A stretch of 33,085 bases of DNA from an uncultured Prevotella sp. (GTDB lineage: Bacteria > Bacteroidota > Bacteroidia > Bacteroidales > Bacteroidaceae), in assembly GCA_946627325.1 (NCBI GenBank), contig CAMOVK010000001.1:144304-177388 (forward strand). Reading direction: 5' to 3'. Below the pieces are notes generated by a model, which did not search any database, was not told where the DNA came from, and saw nothing but the letters and a program-made list of their open reading frames with translations. The position numbers were made by a program, and so were the translations under genes. Below are positions 8,949-18,095 of this stretch, piece after piece (within the stretch, counting starts at the first letter, position 1; every line of letters starts with the position of its first letter).

Positions 8949-10436
8949 TCAAAGTTTCTTATACGTAGATGGTGTCATTCCGTAAACGGCTTTGAATGCT
9001 CTGATGAACGATGTTGCATTGGTGTAGCCCACAGCCTCGTACACTGCCTGCATGGTATAAGCGGCAGCCATATCCTCATCGCGCAACAGGTGGGATGCTT
9101 CTCTGCAACGATATTCATTGAGCAACGATTTGAAATTTTTGTTGTAGGTTTCGTTGATAACCATCGATACGTATTTCGTGTTTGACTCTGTAAGTTCAGC
9201 CAACATATTGAGGTTGAAGTCGGGTTTGCTTATGTTGTTGATGTCGCTCAGCACTTCGATTATCCTTTTTAAGAGTATGTCTTTTTGCTCTTGCGAGATT
9301 TGACAAGCATCGTTCGACTCGTCAATTGATGTATTTTCTTCGATGAAATCGGTGTTTTTGGCAGTTTCTTTCGTAAGATACCGATTAAGAAGTTGCTGTC
9401 GTTCGCGGTCTTGTCGTTCGAGTTCGCTTGTTTTTGCAATCAACATTCGCTGTGCTGCGTGCAATCGTTTATTGTTTAGTATCACGAGGAAAAGCAGAAT
9501 TCCCACGAGCAACAGCACTGCGCCAATCAGTCCGATAATGTACCAAAGTCTGACTACGCGTGTGCGTTGGAGTTTATCTTCATATTCTGCCAGCTTGCTC
9601 TGGGCTGTGTAGAACGATTTTCTATCATAGACTGAGTCGGCAACGGCAACGTAGAGACTCATATACTTGTCGGTAGAGTCAGCATTTCCTGTCATGCGAT
9701 AGGCTTCGGCAAGCATCTTATAGGCATTTGCGAGCAGCTCGTTGCTATTTACCTTTTTGGAGTGTTCGGTACAAATATACCCCCACTCTCGTGCTTTGTC
9801 GTGGTTGCGTAGTTGAACATAGAGGTTGCCTATCTCGCTTTCTTGGAATAATTGGAAGAGGTTTTTACGTCTTACATCTCCGTTGAAATCGGTGATATTA
9901 GCATAATCAAGTGCTTCTTCATGTGCTTTTATAGCCTCTTGATGTTTGCCTTCGGCTTTAAGTATGTTTGCCTTGTTGTATTGCAGGTAATACTTCCAAT
10001 AGTTATTGTTGCGCAAGAGTGGTGTTATTTTCGATTGTTCGTAGTAGTATTTTGCATTCTCTACGTCACCTTGTCGGCAACAAGCCATTACGAGATTGAT
10101 GAGATAATTGCCCATCATGTCCTGCAATTTGTATTTCTGAGCCATCTTCAACCCTTTTTTCAGGTAGGCAATTGCGCTCTTGTAATCGCCGAAAGCATCG
10201 TAGATGTTGCTTATGTAACCTGTGCAGTGCATATAGATTTTGTCCTCGCCATCGCGTTCGGCTGCCTCTAAACCTTTTATATAGTATTCGAGTGCTAAGG
10301 GGAACTGCTCAAGATTGAAGAGCGAGTCTGCTTTAATTTGCAACCGATAGGCTTCAGTCTGGCGTGGATTCATCGGGAAAACACTCGATGAAACCGACAA
10401 AAAACATATCAATATGGCTATCGTTATTCTTTTCAT
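8949..10436 (-). CDS. Membrane TPR sensor with C-terminal AraC-type DNA-binding domain
   Basis: A one-protein signalling regulator of 495 residues. Order of parts: signal peptide or N-terminal anchor (1 to about 21), a block of tetratricopeptide repeats at about 25-290 (e.g. ALEYYIKGLEAAERDGEDK, SAIAYLKKGLKMAQKY, EAIKAHEEALDYAN), a transmembrane helix at about 297-320, a basic coiled coil (about 322-352), and an AraC/XylS helix-turn-helix domain at about 405-495 ending FKAVYGMTPSTYKKL. The TPR part should lie in the periplasm and the DNA-binding part in the cytoplasm. The open frame extends 14 codons upstream, but ATG 10436 starts a proper signal sequence (MKRITIAILICFL). It is divergent from the secreted-protein cluster at 10.6-18 kb and may regulate it; that is inference. 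Confidence 0.85.
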   Translation of the reverse strand: MKRITIAILICFLSVSSSVFPMNPRQTEAYRLQIKADSLFNLEQFPLALEYYIKGLEAAERDGEDKIYMHCTGYISNIYDAFGDYKSAIAYLKKGLKMAQKYKLQDMMGNYLINLVMACCRQGDVENAKYYYEQSKITPLLRNNNYWKYYLQYNKANILKAEGKHQEAIKAHEEALDYANITDFNGDVRRKNLFQLFQESEIGNLYVQLRNHDKAREWGYICTEHSKKVNSNELLANAYKMLAEAYRMTGNADSTDKYMSLYVAVADSVYDRKSFYTAQSKLAEYEDKLQRTRVVRLWYIIGLIGAVLLLVGILLFLVILNNKRLHAAQRMLIAKTSELERQDRERQQLLNRYLTKETAKNTDFIEENTSIDESNDACQISQEQKDILLKRIIEVLSDINNISKPDFNLNMLAELTESNTKYVSMVINETYNKNFKSLLNEYRCREASHLLRDEDMAAAYTMQAVYEAVGYTNATSFIRAFKAVYGMTPSTYKKL

Positions 10437-10447
10437 AAAAACGTATG

Positions 10448-10479
10448 CAAATGTAAAAAAATATCGATAAAACCGCAAA
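10448..10479 (-). promoter_or_regulatory. Promoter of the TPR-AraC regulator gene, very close to its start codon
   Basis: On the minus strand TTTG (10476-10479), 20 bases, then TACATTTG (10448-10455): an exact match to the Bacteroidetes promoter pattern. The -7 box ends only 11 bases before the ATG at 10436, so transcription would start about 5 bases before the start codon. Confidence 0.55.
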
Positions 10480-10571
10480 AAAAATGTTCGATATATGTAA
10501 TTTTAGTTTACATTTCAAGAATTGTAAATTTTCTTTTTGTTATTTATTTTTCGTGTTTTTTAATAATTTAA

Positions 10572-10579
10572 TACTTTTG
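10572..10579 (+). promoter_or_regulatory. Bacteroidetes -7 box for the secreted-protein cluster
   Basis: TACTTTTG matches TAnnTTTG and lies 33 bases before the ATG at 10613. The region about 20 bases upstream is T-rich without a clean TTTG. No equally good box was found before the genes at 12388 and 14005, so this may drive all three up to the terminator at 18096-18137. Confidence 0.5.
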
Positions 10580-10612
10580 CGATAGAACAACTAACAAAAA
10601 CCAACATATTGT

Positions 10613-12205
10613 ATGAAAAAACTATTACTTTCTTTATTCGCAGTTATTGTTTCATCGGCAGCGATGGCACAGACAGATTACAGTGTTTCGACAGAAGTTT
10701 CAAAGCGCAATGCGCTTTTGGAAGAGTTTACAGGCATGGGGTGCTACTGGTGTCGTGATGGTCATGCCATGGCGGCAAAGATGCTGGCTAAGTTGGGCGA
10801 CAAAGCCTATGTTGTTGCCATCCATACCGGACACCTTGCTGGTAAGTTTAATGGCATAGACCTGCGCACGAGCACGGGCGACGCTATCGGTAAGCATTTC
10901 GACAGCGAGGGTGCTGGTTATCCAAGTGGCGTTATCAACCGCCGCGATTTCAAAGGTACGGGTGTCTATACTTTGAGTCGCTCTCAATGGACGGATTATG
11001 CCGAAACTGAAAACGCACAAAATGCAACAGTCAATCTCTATCAGAAGGTGGTTTACGACGGAGCAACTCGCGAACTGAGCATTAGAGTGGAAGGTTACTA
11101 CACCGCCGAGCCTACGTCTGAAGACCAGCGACTGACTGTTATGATTACCCAAGACGAAATAATTGGCTATCAGAATGGTGGTGGCAACGATTACGAACAC
11201 AATCATGTGCTTCGTGCCACATTGACCGACGATTTTGGCGATGCTATCAGCGAGGCGGCAAAAGGCAACTATTTCGTAAGAGAATTCAGTTACACCTTGC
11301 CAGAAGACATTGGTGGAGTAGATGTATTGCCTGAAGATTTGGAAGTGATCTGCTTCGTTACCGATGGGCAGAACGATGTTCAAAACGTCATTGGAGGCAA
11401 ACCTCAATACGTCAATTATGGGCAGACACTTCGCGGAGAGATGCGTGCACCATTGTTCGACATTGGCAACAAATGGGGATATAACTTCTTCGACATCAAT
11501 CTGCGCAACCGAAGCGCCGTAGAAATAGAGAATGCGACTTTCGATGTGACAGTCAACGGCGAAACAACAGAGCAGACAGTGGAATGTGAAATAGGAGTAT
11601 TTGGAGCGGAAGAAATTCGAGTTCCTGCTGTCATTTCATACGCAGAAAAGGGAAAAACAAACTTCTCGATAAAACTGAAAGCCATGAACGGAATTGAAGT
11701 AACGCCTGCAACCTACAGCGGAGGATTTCAGAAACCAAAGGTCGCAGCAAACGTTGTCAACATACAAATCAAAACCGACATTCGCGCGGAACAAAACCAC
11801 TTCTACCTGCGCGATGCAGATGGCAATCTCATAAGAGAATTCGGACCATATCCCAATAACTTGTCTGAAATTTACGAAGAACAAATAACGGTAGATAAGG
11901 GAAAGACCTACTGTGTTGAGGTGACCGACTCAAATGGCGACGGACTAATGGAAGGACAAAAAGGATGGCTCATTCTGAAAGACATTAACGGCACACTCAT
12001 CGACCAATTCTACACTATCGATGGTTATGGAACACGCTCGTTCTTCATCGTGGAAGATGAGACTGGAATTAAGGATATTGACAACACAAATGCAACGAAC
12101 AACGATTGCCTATCGACTTACGACCTACAAGGACGCAAAGTAGTGGGCAAAATGAAACCAGGACATATATATATAAAAGGTGGAAAGAAGCATATCGCTA
12201 AATAA
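10613..12205 (+). CDS. Omp28-related secreted protein with thioredoxin-like CxxC and C-terminal sorting tail
   Basis: A 530-residue exported protein. A signal peptide covers residues 1 to about 19 (ends AAMAQ). The following domain has EEFTGMGCYWCRDGH, with Cys44 and Cys47 in a thioredoxin-like CYWC arrangement; relatives are annotated as Omp28-related outer membrane proteins. Beta-rich segments follow. The C-terminal tail (LSTYDLQGRKVVGKMKPGHI, then IKGGKKHIAK) resembles the short type IX secretion/Por sorting tails of Prevotella, so the mature protein is probably exported and surface-attached or released. The CxxC could be redox-active or structural; no other thiol-disulfide gene is nearby. 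It is the first gene after the 10572 promoter. Codon use becomes more A-rich in the 3' third. Confidence 0.8.
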   Translation: MKKLLLSLFAVIVSSAAMAQTDYSVSTEVSKRNALLEEFTGMGCYWCRDGHAMAAKMLAKLGDKAYVVAIHTGHLAGKFNGIDLRTSTGDAIGKHFDSEGAGYPSGVINRRDFKGTGVYTLSRSQWTDYAETENAQNATVNLYQKVVYDGATRELSIRVEGYYTAEPTSEDQRLTVMITQDEIIGYQNGGGNDYEHNHVLRATLTDDFGDAISEAAKGNYFVREFSYTLPEDIGGVDVLPEDLEVICFVTDGQNDVQNVIGGKPQYVNYGQTLRGEMRAPLFDIGNKWGYNFFDINLRNRSAVEIENATFDVTVNGETTEQTVECEIGVFGAEEIRVPAVISYAEKGKTNFSIKLKAMNGIEVTPATYSGGFQKPKVAANVVNIQIKTDIRAEQNHFYLRDADGNLIREFGPYPNNLSEIYEEQITVDKGKTYCVEVTDSNGDGLMEGQKGWLILKDINGTLIDQFYTIDGYGTRSFFIVEDETGIKDIDNTNATNNDCLSTYDLQGRKVVGKMKPGHIYIKGGKKHIAK

Positions 12206-12211
12206 CCGATA

Positions 12212-12339
12212 AACAGGGCGATTTGGAAAGTATATCTTTCCAACGCGAAAAGCATGCCTTTCCGACTCGGAAAGCATAACTCCCCAACTCGGAAAGGCAT
12301 ACTCCCCAAAATCAAACTAATAGATATATCTTTTCGAAT
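12212..12339 (+). repeat. Four-unit 22-base hairpin repeat element, copy A
   Basis: Four units start at 12225, 12247, 12269 and 12291, an exact 22-base period. Each has a 6-base left arm (GGAAAG or GAAAAG), a 5-base loop and a 6-base right arm (CTTTCC, or CTCCCC in units 3 and 4). Unit 1 is a perfect hairpin, unit 2 has one mismatch, and units 3 and 4 have two each. An AAC at -13 precedes unit 1. AATAGATATATCTTTTC begins 11 bases after unit 4 and recurs with one change in copy C. The element fills most of the 182-base gap between two secreted-protein genes on the same strand. Confidence 0.85.
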
Positions 12340-12387
12340 AGAAAAAACAAAAACTATTAAAAGTCTAACATAAAAAACCTAAAAACA

Positions 12388-13920
12388 ATGAAACAACTAT
12401 TACTCACTGTCGTTATGGCTCTCGGGATGAGCCTCACGGCAAACGCACAATTTACTGAAGATGGAAAAACAATCTGGGACGGAACCTTTGCGAACTATGG
12501 TTATGACGTGAAAACAAACAAAGATGGCATAACATTCGCTTTCTTCAACAAAGTGAAATCAGGACAATATCCTATGGTAATGATGGTGCTCGACAAAGAC
12601 GGCAACTTCCTTACCGACCCCGACGGAATAGAACTCTCAAACGAAGCCAACCGCTCGTGGACATCAGTAAACGAAGATTTCAACTTCGACATCGAAGGCA
12701 ATGCCGTAGCAGCAGTATGCGACCAACGATTGGGTCACGACGCATACACCGTATATAAGGTCAGCCCAAAGGGTGAACTCCTATGGGGCAACAAAATGCT
12801 CAACAATGGCGAGGTGCCTGTAAAAGATGCAACATGCTACAATATGCACATGTGCCCCACATCTGACGGCGGAATGATATTCGCATACGCAGCTGCCAAC
12901 GACATCTTTTTGGAAAAACTCGACAAAGATGGAAACACCGTATGGAACGACAAACTACATAAAGACGACGGCACATCATACGCTTGGCCATATATTGTCA
13001 ACATGGGAGAAAACCAGGTTATGCTGTTCTTCACAGAAGGAGCAGGACTCACTTTGAAAGCACGACTAATCGACATGGACGGCTCAAGCGTATGGGGAGA
13101 AGACGTAACAATCTATCGCGGTGGATTCGGAAGCATGCCAGTATGGGTACAATGCAGAGCAGGTGAAGGCCCCGAAGGCGGTGTGTTCGCTTATATGACA
13201 GAAAGCGGCTACGGAAACTATGTAAACAAAATGATTTACGTGCTGAAAGACGACGGCTCATTCGCATTCTCTGACGGAGAAGGTGGAACAGTCATAAGCA
13301 ACGACGATGGCAACTCACGCCAATATCCTGACTTCTACTACGACGAGAACGAACAGGCTTTCTACTGTGCATTTAGATTCTATAACCAGGCAAACCAATC
13401 ATGGGTGGGTATCGCAGCACAAAAAATTTCAACCGAAGGCGAACTACTATGGGGACCTAACGGCGTATCCATCGTACCAATACAAAACGCCGACCAAGTG
13501 CTGAAACCTGTCATCACAAACGCTCCTGACGGAAAAACAGCCGTATTCTATCATCACATGACAGGTCACGCCACATACGGACCAGTAGAAACATACTACG
13601 TGCTTATCGACAAAGACGGTAACATGGGAGAACCTATCAACGTTACCCCTAACCAAGAATGCAAAAACGGACTGAAAGTATCGCAACTAATCGACGGCGA
13701 CCACTGGGTAGTTTCATGGAACGAACATATCGACGGCGAGCACAAAAGCGTACACATCCAATGGGTAAACGTGGACGGAACAGTGACCAAGACCATCGAA
13801 ACAACAGTCGCTAACCCAACAACAACAGACAATGCCATTTATTCACTCGACGGAAGACGAGTAAACAACACAACACAGAAAGGCATCTACATACAAAACG
13901 GAAAGAAAATCGTGAAATAA
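12388..13920 (+). CDS. Secreted propeller-like repeat protein with C-terminal sorting tail
   Basis: A 510-residue exported protein of unknown function. The signal peptide is residues 1 to about 20 (ends LTANAQ). The body repeats short beta-hairpin motifs of the type LDKDGN, SPKGELLWG, LDKDGNTVWN, STEGELLWG, IDKDGN, at irregular spacing, which resembles a beta-propeller or other repeat fold. The C-terminal tail IYSLDGRRVNNTTQKGIYIQ and then NGKKIVK is a Prevotella-type sorting tail, so type IX export is likely. No catalytic motif is recognised. It sits between two other secreted proteins on the same strand and has no obvious promoter of its own. Codon use is rich in A- and C-ending codons. Confidence 0.75.
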   Translation: MKQLLLTVVMALGMSLTANAQFTEDGKTIWDGTFANYGYDVKTNKDGITFAFFNKVKSGQYPMVMMVLDKDGNFLTDPDGIELSNEANRSWTSVNEDFNFDIEGNAVAAVCDQRLGHDAYTVYKVSPKGELLWGNKMLNNGEVPVKDATCYNMHMCPTSDGGMIFAYAAANDIFLEKLDKDGNTVWNDKLHKDDGTSYAWPYIVNMGENQVMLFFTEGAGLTLKARLIDMDGSSVWGEDVTIYRGGFGSMPVWVQCRAGEGPEGGVFAYMTESGYGNYVNKMIYVLKDDGSFAFSDGEGGTVISNDDGNSRQYPDFYYDENEQAFYCAFRFYNQANQSWVGIAAQKISTEGELLWGPNGVSIVPIQNADQVLKPVITNAPDGKTAVFYHHMTGHATYGPVETYYVLIDKDGNMGEPINVTPNQECKNGLKVSQLIDGDHWVVSWNEHIDGEHKSVHIQWVNVDGTVTKTIETTVANPTTTDNAIYSLDGRRVNNTTQKGIYIQNGKKIVK

Positions 13921-14004
13921 ACGATTAGCACAACAACTCTACATCACATCGATACACAAACGATGACTATAAGACTTAACAATTTAACTTAAACTTACAA
14001 CACT

Positions 14005-17000
14005 ATGAGAAAGAAATTATTAACTATGCTCACGGCCGTGTTGACATTCGTAGGAATGCAAGCGCAGCCAATGGCTGGCTTCGATCTCGAAGTGACAACA
14101 CCTGGCTATCAAGAGCTAACAGGTGGGACCGTAATAACGATACCTACCGATGCCGATGCAAACATTGTACTGATGACAACCGGCGGAGTACAGACAGCAG
14201 ATTTCCAAACACAAGGATTCAACATCGGATTCAACTTCAAGTACAACAATCAGATGATGAACCAGTTCGCTATCGCACCACGCGGATACCTCGTACTCGG
14301 CAAAGACGAAGTAAAAGGAAAGGTACACACCGCAAATTCTATTTATCAGATATTCAATGCGACTGGCAACGACAACGTATTGGGATATATCACAAGAGGA
14401 AAAGTGAGATACGACAACGACTCAGAACTATCCTACAAAGTTGAAGGCTCAACAGGATCAAAAAAACTGACAGTGCAGTTTAAAAACATTGTGCTCTACA
14501 CAGAAAACTGGAATGGCACCTTTGACAAAGCAAAAGTAAGCCTTCAGATTTGTCTGAACGAGAACGGAAATGTTGATATGTACTTCAACAACTTCAAACC
14601 AAACGATGGAGTTAGCCTAAACTACAACGACGACTGCAAGATTGCACTACGTGGAACAGGCAGCGACTTAGTAGCTAAAGATGCAGGATTTAACCAAAAC
14701 ACCATTACTTTCCAAGACAAAATCCTCAACTGGAGAGCCAATGACTATCCTGCAGACGGTACACTTTACCACTGGATAGCACCCGAAGACTGCGCGGCAC
14801 CAGCAAATGGACCTCAGAATCTGGAGCTAACGCCTACAAGTAACAGTATCGACGGAACATTCGAAACTACAGAAACAGCCGACCACTACCTCGTACTCAT
14901 AGGCACAAACCCAACATTCAACGCCACACTGACTGATGGTACAACCTACGCAAAAGGCGAAACAATAGGCGATTTCACCGTAGTAGGATACGATACGAAG
15001 AACACATTTAGCACAACAGCAGACCTAAACGGTTCGACAACATACTACATACACGTCGTACCAACTAACTCATTCTGCTTCTTCGGACCGAAATACGCTG
15101 TCGGAAACAAAGCAACAGCAAGCGTAACAACGGCACCGGCAAAGCCCGAAACAATCACAGTGACAAACATCGAACTCAACTCAATGACACTCGATGTGAC
15201 AGGTAACGCAAACAACGACGACATAATCGTTGCCTATACCACTGAACCACTCTTCAACCACATAGGACAACAACTACTGGGAGGAACATTCGGACAACCT
15301 ACAGGCAACCTCCAAGTGGGCGATGAAATAGAAGGTGGCGGTATAGTTTGCTACCGAGGAACACCATCAAGCAACATCGTCTGCGGAAATCTTGAAGAAA
15401 ACACCCTCTATCACTTCAAGGCATGGAGCGTCAACAGTGACAACGTGTATTCTTCAACAACGGTAACGACCGACGATATCACAGCCGGCAACGTCACATG
15501 GTACGATAAACTCGACCAACAGTCACCTTACGACGAGCCTGCAGGATGGGAACAGAGCGGTAATTGGTTAGCACCAAATGGCGAGATGACCATCAGCAAT
15601 TACAAAGGAAGTCCAACCAGCGAAAGCGAAACACATTTTACAACACCATGGATTGTGCTCGGAGAAGGCACTAACAGAATCGTTTTCGACTACAGTTCAT
15701 ATATTTGGGGACGCTTCAGCAACTCACCTCACATATTTGACAACGACAAAATCTATCTGCAGGTATCAACCGATGGAGAGAATTTCGAAACCTTCTATAC
15801 AATAGATAAGGACAATTGGAAGCAACCCGAAAACGTCAACGACTTCAGTACATATTATGTGACATTCACAGAACATGCTGGCGAAAAGGTAAAGATACGC
15901 TTCTCAATGGATGTTTATAGCACAGTGTATATTATAGTGAAGAATATCCGCGTTGAACAAAAGAAAGATTGCGACTATCCTATCAACTTTACCCTCGTAA
16001 GCGAACTGACCTATGCCGACCAAGCAGGTATCGACTGGACACCACAAGGTGAAGAAGACGCATGGGAATTGCGCTATAAGAAGACTGAAGACGAAGCGTG
16101 GAGCGAATCAATAATAGCACGCGAGCATCCGTTTGTCATAACAGGCCTCGACGGAGTAACTGACTACGACGTTCAAGTACGTGCTCGCTGCTCTGCCACA
16201 AGCATGAGTGACTGGTCGCAAACGTTCACATTCAAGAGCGGACTAGCAGTGCCTTTCACCTACGACTTCAGTGAAAATGGAGGTTTCCCAGCCGACTGGA
16301 CAATGGCTACTGGCGCTATCGGCACCGACTTGGTTGACAATACTGGCGAAAGCAACTGGTACTTCCAGAAGGGTTGGTCAGGTAACGGCAACGCGAGATA
16401 CATGAGTTCTGAAAACGAAAACAACGACTGGCTCATCACATCGCCAATCAACGTGGGCGACGGAAGTTTCAACTCTCGACTCACATTCTCTATCATGGGA
16501 ATGACTTCAGGAGAGTCAACCGATGCCAAACTGCAGATTTTCATGTATCGAAACGATGCACAACCTACAGCTGACGATGTTATACTGACAGTCGAAAAAG
16601 CTGACTTCCCTGGCAGTTATGATGATGCCGATTTCACAACAGATATTATTGGCAAAGAGGGTATATATCGTTTTGCATTCCTAATGACTTCGTCTGACGG
16701 CACTCCGCCAGCATTCCAGATTTACAGCATGGGTATAGATTACACCTGCCAGAACGATGTTACCGACTTCATCATCGACGAATACAACGAGATTTCCGCA
16801 AAGGTTTCATGGACATCTACTGCAGATAAGTGGTTTGTATTCCATCGCGTGGAAGGCGAAACGACTAAGGACTATACCGAAGTGACCGAGCCTAAATACG
16901 AAATGACAGGTTTGAAGCCACACACTACCTACGAGATAGGTATCACTAAGATGTGTGCCGAAGGCGACACTGCAAAGGTTATGATATTCGAAGTGACCAC

Positions 17001-18072
17001 TTCGGGCGAGGTATGTGATATGCCTAAGAATATCACAGTCGATGCAAAGAAGTACGAAGCCACACTCACATGGGAGGGCGAAGCCGCTCAATATGTAATC
17101 AACTACCGCAAGCAAGGCGACGAAGAATGGATTACCGAGACTTCAACCGAGACTACTTACACTCTGAAGAACCTCGCTGACAACACTATCTATGAATACC
17201 AGATGCAGGCGCAGTGTTCTAAACTCGAATGGGATGTCAGCGAATGGACAGACGTAGCAACATTCCAAACCATAGAAGAGACACTATTCCCACCAACCAA
17301 CATTACTGTTACACCTACTCACAAGAACGCAACCATCACTTGGGAAGGCGATGTTGACGACTATGCTATCGACTATCGCTTGTCAACTGCTGGTGCTACC
17401 GAGTGGACCACACTGAATGTTGAAGGCACAGAATACTTGCTCGAAGAACTGCAAGCAAAGTCAACCTACTTGCTTCGTATGCGTTCTGTTGATGGCGACG
17501 ACCAAAGTCTCAATTCGGAAGTAGTGGAATTTACCACTCTTGACATACCAGAATGTGTCACACCAACCGAACTAACGGCTTCTAACGTCACAACAAACAG
17601 CGTTGTTCTCTCATGGACAGCCGACGAGAAGAACCTCTCTTGGAATGTTCGTTATCGCGAGACAGAGGCTTCGGAATGGACTGAAGAGTTCAACCTGACC
17701 GAAACGACGCTGACGCTTAACGACTTGAAGGACAACACTGCTTATCTCTGGCGCGTTCAAGCCACTTGCGAAGACGATATAACAAGTAAGTGGGCAAGTC
17801 AGCAACGCTTCACTACTGAAGCCTCGGGCATCAATGCAATAGGCATAACCGACCTGACTGTCTTCATCGAAGGTCAGATGCTCAATGTCGTAAATCCTCA
17901 ACATGGACTTATTCGCGACATTTCGGTATATGACAATGCAGGACGCCTTGTGAAACGATTTGAGGTAAACACCACCGATAACGTATTCGTACATCTTGCT
18001 TTGAGAGGCAATCTCATAGTCAAAGTGAACGGAACGAACGAAACTAAAACAGCAAAAGTGATAGTGAAATAA
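14005..18072 (+). CDS. Large secreted protein with choice-of-anchor J and fibronectin type III domains
   Basis: A 1355-residue exported protein. The signal peptide is residues 1 to about 20 (ends GMQAQ). An N-terminal beta domain is followed by two fibronectin-III-like segments (about 265-495). Two cleaved-adhesin/choice-of-anchor-J-like beta domains start near residues 498 (WYDKLDQQSP) and 749 (VPFTYDFSENGGFPADW). Five more fibronectin-III repeats start near 655, 914, 1002, 1093 and 1182, several beginning with a cysteine and sharing 'Y-L-L-x-NT-Y'-like ends. The last 80 residues (SVYDNAGRLVKRFEV ... KTAKVIVK) look like a longer type A sorting domain. The architecture fits a T9SS-exported adhesin or a binding scaffold; no catalytic domain was seen. 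It is the last gene before the terminator at 18096. Confidence 0.8.
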   Translation: MRKKLLTMLTAVLTFVGMQAQPMAGFDLEVTTPGYQELTGGTVITIPTDADANIVLMTTGGVQTADFQTQGFNIGFNFKYNNQMMNQFAIAPRGYLVLGKDEVKGKVHTANSIYQIFNATGNDNVLGYITRGKVRYDNDSELSYKVEGSTGSKKLTVQFKNIVLYTENWNGTFDKAKVSLQICLNENGNVDMYFNNFKPNDGVSLNYNDDCKIALRGTGSDLVAKDAGFNQNTITFQDKILNWRANDYPADGTLYHWIAPEDCAAPANGPQNLELTPTSNSIDGTFETTETADHYLVLIGTNPTFNATLTDGTTYAKGETIGDFTVVGYDTKNTFSTTADLNGSTTYYIHVVPTNSFCFFGPKYAVGNKATASVTTAPAKPETITVTNIELNSMTLDVTGNANNDDIIVAYTTEPLFNHIGQQLLGGTFGQPTGNLQVGDEIEGGGIVCYRGTPSSNIVCGNLEENTLYHFKAWSVNSDNVYSSTTVTTDDITAGNVTWYDKLDQQSPYDEPAGWEQSGNWLAPNGEMTISNYKGSPTSESETHFTTPWIVLGEGTNRIVFDYSSYIWGRFSNSPHIFDNDKIYLQVSTDGENFETFYTIDKDNWKQPENVNDFSTYYVTFTEHAGEKVKIRFSMDVYSTVYIIVKNIRVEQKKDCDYPINFTLVSELTYADQAGIDWTPQGEEDAWELRYKKTEDEAWSESIIAREHPFVITGLDGVTDYDVQVRARCSATSMSDWSQTFTFKSGLAVPFTYDFSENGGFPADWTMATGAIGTDLVDNTGESNWYFQKGWSGNGNARYMSSENENNDWLITSPINVGDGSFNSRLTFSIMGMTSGESTDAKLQIFMYRNDAQPTADDVILTVEKADFPGSYDDADFTTDIIGKEGIYRFAFLMTSSDGTPPAFQIYSMGIDYTCQNDVTDFIIDEYNEISAKVSWTSTADKWFVFHRVEGETTKDYTEVTEPKYEMTGLKPHTTYEIGITKMCAEGDTAKVMIFEVTTSGEVCDMPKNITVDAKKYEATLTWEGEAAQYVINYRKQGDEEWITETSTETTYTLKNLADNTIYEYQMQAQCSKLEWDVSEWTDVATFQTIEETLFPPTNITVTPTHKNATITWEGDVDDYAIDYRLSTAGATEWTTLNVEGTEYLLEELQAKSTYLLRMRSVDGDDQSLNSEVVEFTTLDIPECVTPTELTASNVTTNSVVLSWTADEKNLSWNVRYRETEASEWTEEFNLTETTLTLNDLKDNTAYLWRVQATCEDDITSKWASQQRFTTEASGINAIGITDLTVFIEGQMLNVVNPQHGLIRDISVYDNAGRLVKRFEVNTTDNVFVHLALRGNLIVKVNGTNETKTAKVIVK

Positions 18073-18095
18073 ATCGTAAATAATTCTTAATTACC

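Noticed and set aside
10700..11407. 235-residue minus-strand open frame inside the Omp28-like gene
   Set aside because: It is a shadow of a well supported gene with signal peptide and sorting tail; the shadow peptide matches no family and has no promoter or leader.
12118..12315. Minus-strand open frame over repeat copy A, and similar frames at 20809-21066 and 32589-32784
   Set aside because: They translate the hairpin repeats; the 22-base period shifts the frame at each unit, the peptides lack family resemblance, and start sites are unsupported.
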